Below, piece after piece: positions 6,987 to 7,036 of a stretch of 7,036 nt of DNA. The stretch is from an uncultured Eubacteriales bacterium (lineage in GTDB: Bacteria > Bacillota > Clostridia > Oscillospirales > Oscillospiraceae). The notes under the pieces are model-generated. The model searched no databases. It saw only the letters and a program-made list of their open reading frames with translations, and was not told the origin of the DNA. The stretch's first letter is position 1. Every line of letters begins with the position of its first letter. The translations under genes and the position numbers were made by a program. The stretch spans positions 1 through 7,036 of the forward strand of contig ONTN01000070.1 of assembly GCA_900320765.1 (NCBI GenBank), given 5' to 3'.

Positions 6987-7009
6987 CAAATCTGCCAGTG
7001 GCAGATTTG
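6987..7009. repeat. Perfect 10-bp inverted repeat, loop AGT
   Basis: CAAATCTGCC pairs with GGCAGATTTG around AGT; an outer G-U pair (6986 with 7010) can extend it. It is the longest perfect hairpin in the window and part of the compound repeat. The bases after it (AGCCAAAGCG) exclude a normal rho-independent terminator in the + direction. Confidence 0.72.
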
Positions 7010-7036
7010 TAGCCAAAGCGGGAAGCGAGCTATGCT

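Larger units (their letters stand above)
6884..7036. repeat. Compound palindromic intergenic repeat (runs off window end)
   Basis: After deoC and an A-rich stretch (6851-6872) comes a chain of short perfect palindromes with 3-nt loops: 6884-6896 (5-bp stem, loop TTC), 6898-6916 (8 bp, GAA), 6930-6946 (7 bp, CTT), 6971-6983 (5 bp, GAC), 6987-7009 (10 bp, AGT), and a last one starting near 7022 with loop TAT at 7031-7033, cut by the window edge. Bases 6907-6919 can also pair with 6955-6967 (13 pairs, one of them G-U), enclosing the third hairpin. No hairpin is followed by a run of T on either strand, so none is a canonical intrinsic terminator. The wording resembles dispersed palindromic repeats I associate with gut Clostridia; that recollection is not verified. 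It could be a non-autonomous mobile or REP-like element, or a structured RNA. Confidence 0.7.

Noticed and set aside
6884..7036. CRISPR array
   Set aside because: The palindromes differ in sequence from one another and there is no regularly repeated unit with unique spacers and no cas gene.

Overview
The window reads as a stretch of chromosome from a G+C-rich member of the Firmicutes, probably a gut-type clostridium of the Oscillospiraceae/Ruminococcaceae kind. The grounds are the protein families and their wording, a strong AGGAAAGGA-type Shine-Dalgarno, and a palindromic intergenic repeat of a style I associate with these genomes. Taxonomy is an inference; no rRNA or other phylogenetic marker is present.

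Layout: five genes, all on the + strand and tightly packed, fill bases 1-6852. (1) The 3' part of a large fusion enzyme, a GH13 alpha-amylase/neopullulanase-like module joined to a GH77 4-alpha-glucanotransferase (MalQ) module; its true start lies upstream of the window. (2) After 21 nt with a good Shine-Dalgarno, glucose-6-phosphate isomerase (pgi) of the cyanobacterial/plastid type with a small helix-turn-helix-like tail. (3) A MalY/PatB-type PLP-dependent C-S lyase. (4) TrmO, the tRNA m6t6A37 methyltransferase. (5) Deoxyribose-phosphate aldolase (deoC). Genes 2-3, 3-4 and 4-5 each overlap by the same four bases, ATGA, so the set is very probably one translationally coupled operon. Bases 6853-7036 hold no credible gene. 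They start with an A-rich leader and continue as a run of short palindromes, nearly all with 3-nt loops, running off the window edge.

How the genes fit: the fusion enzyme would cleave and rearrange alpha-1,4-glucans (glycogen, starch, maltodextrin), and Pgi moves the resulting glucose 6-phosphate into glycolysis as fructose 6-phosphate. DeoC also feeds glycolysis, giving glyceraldehyde 3-phosphate and acetaldehyde from deoxyribose 5-phosphate. MalY (sulfur amino acids) and TrmO (tRNA modification) are not obviously linked to this. Codon usage supports two layers: the first two genes avoid TTA, CTA and TCA almost completely, as expected for highly expressed metabolic genes, while the last three use them freely.

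I see no evidence for a new defence, mobile or regulatory system. The points most worth a second look are the compact GH13-GH77 fusion with its altered motifs, the Pgi type, and the terminal palindrome array.
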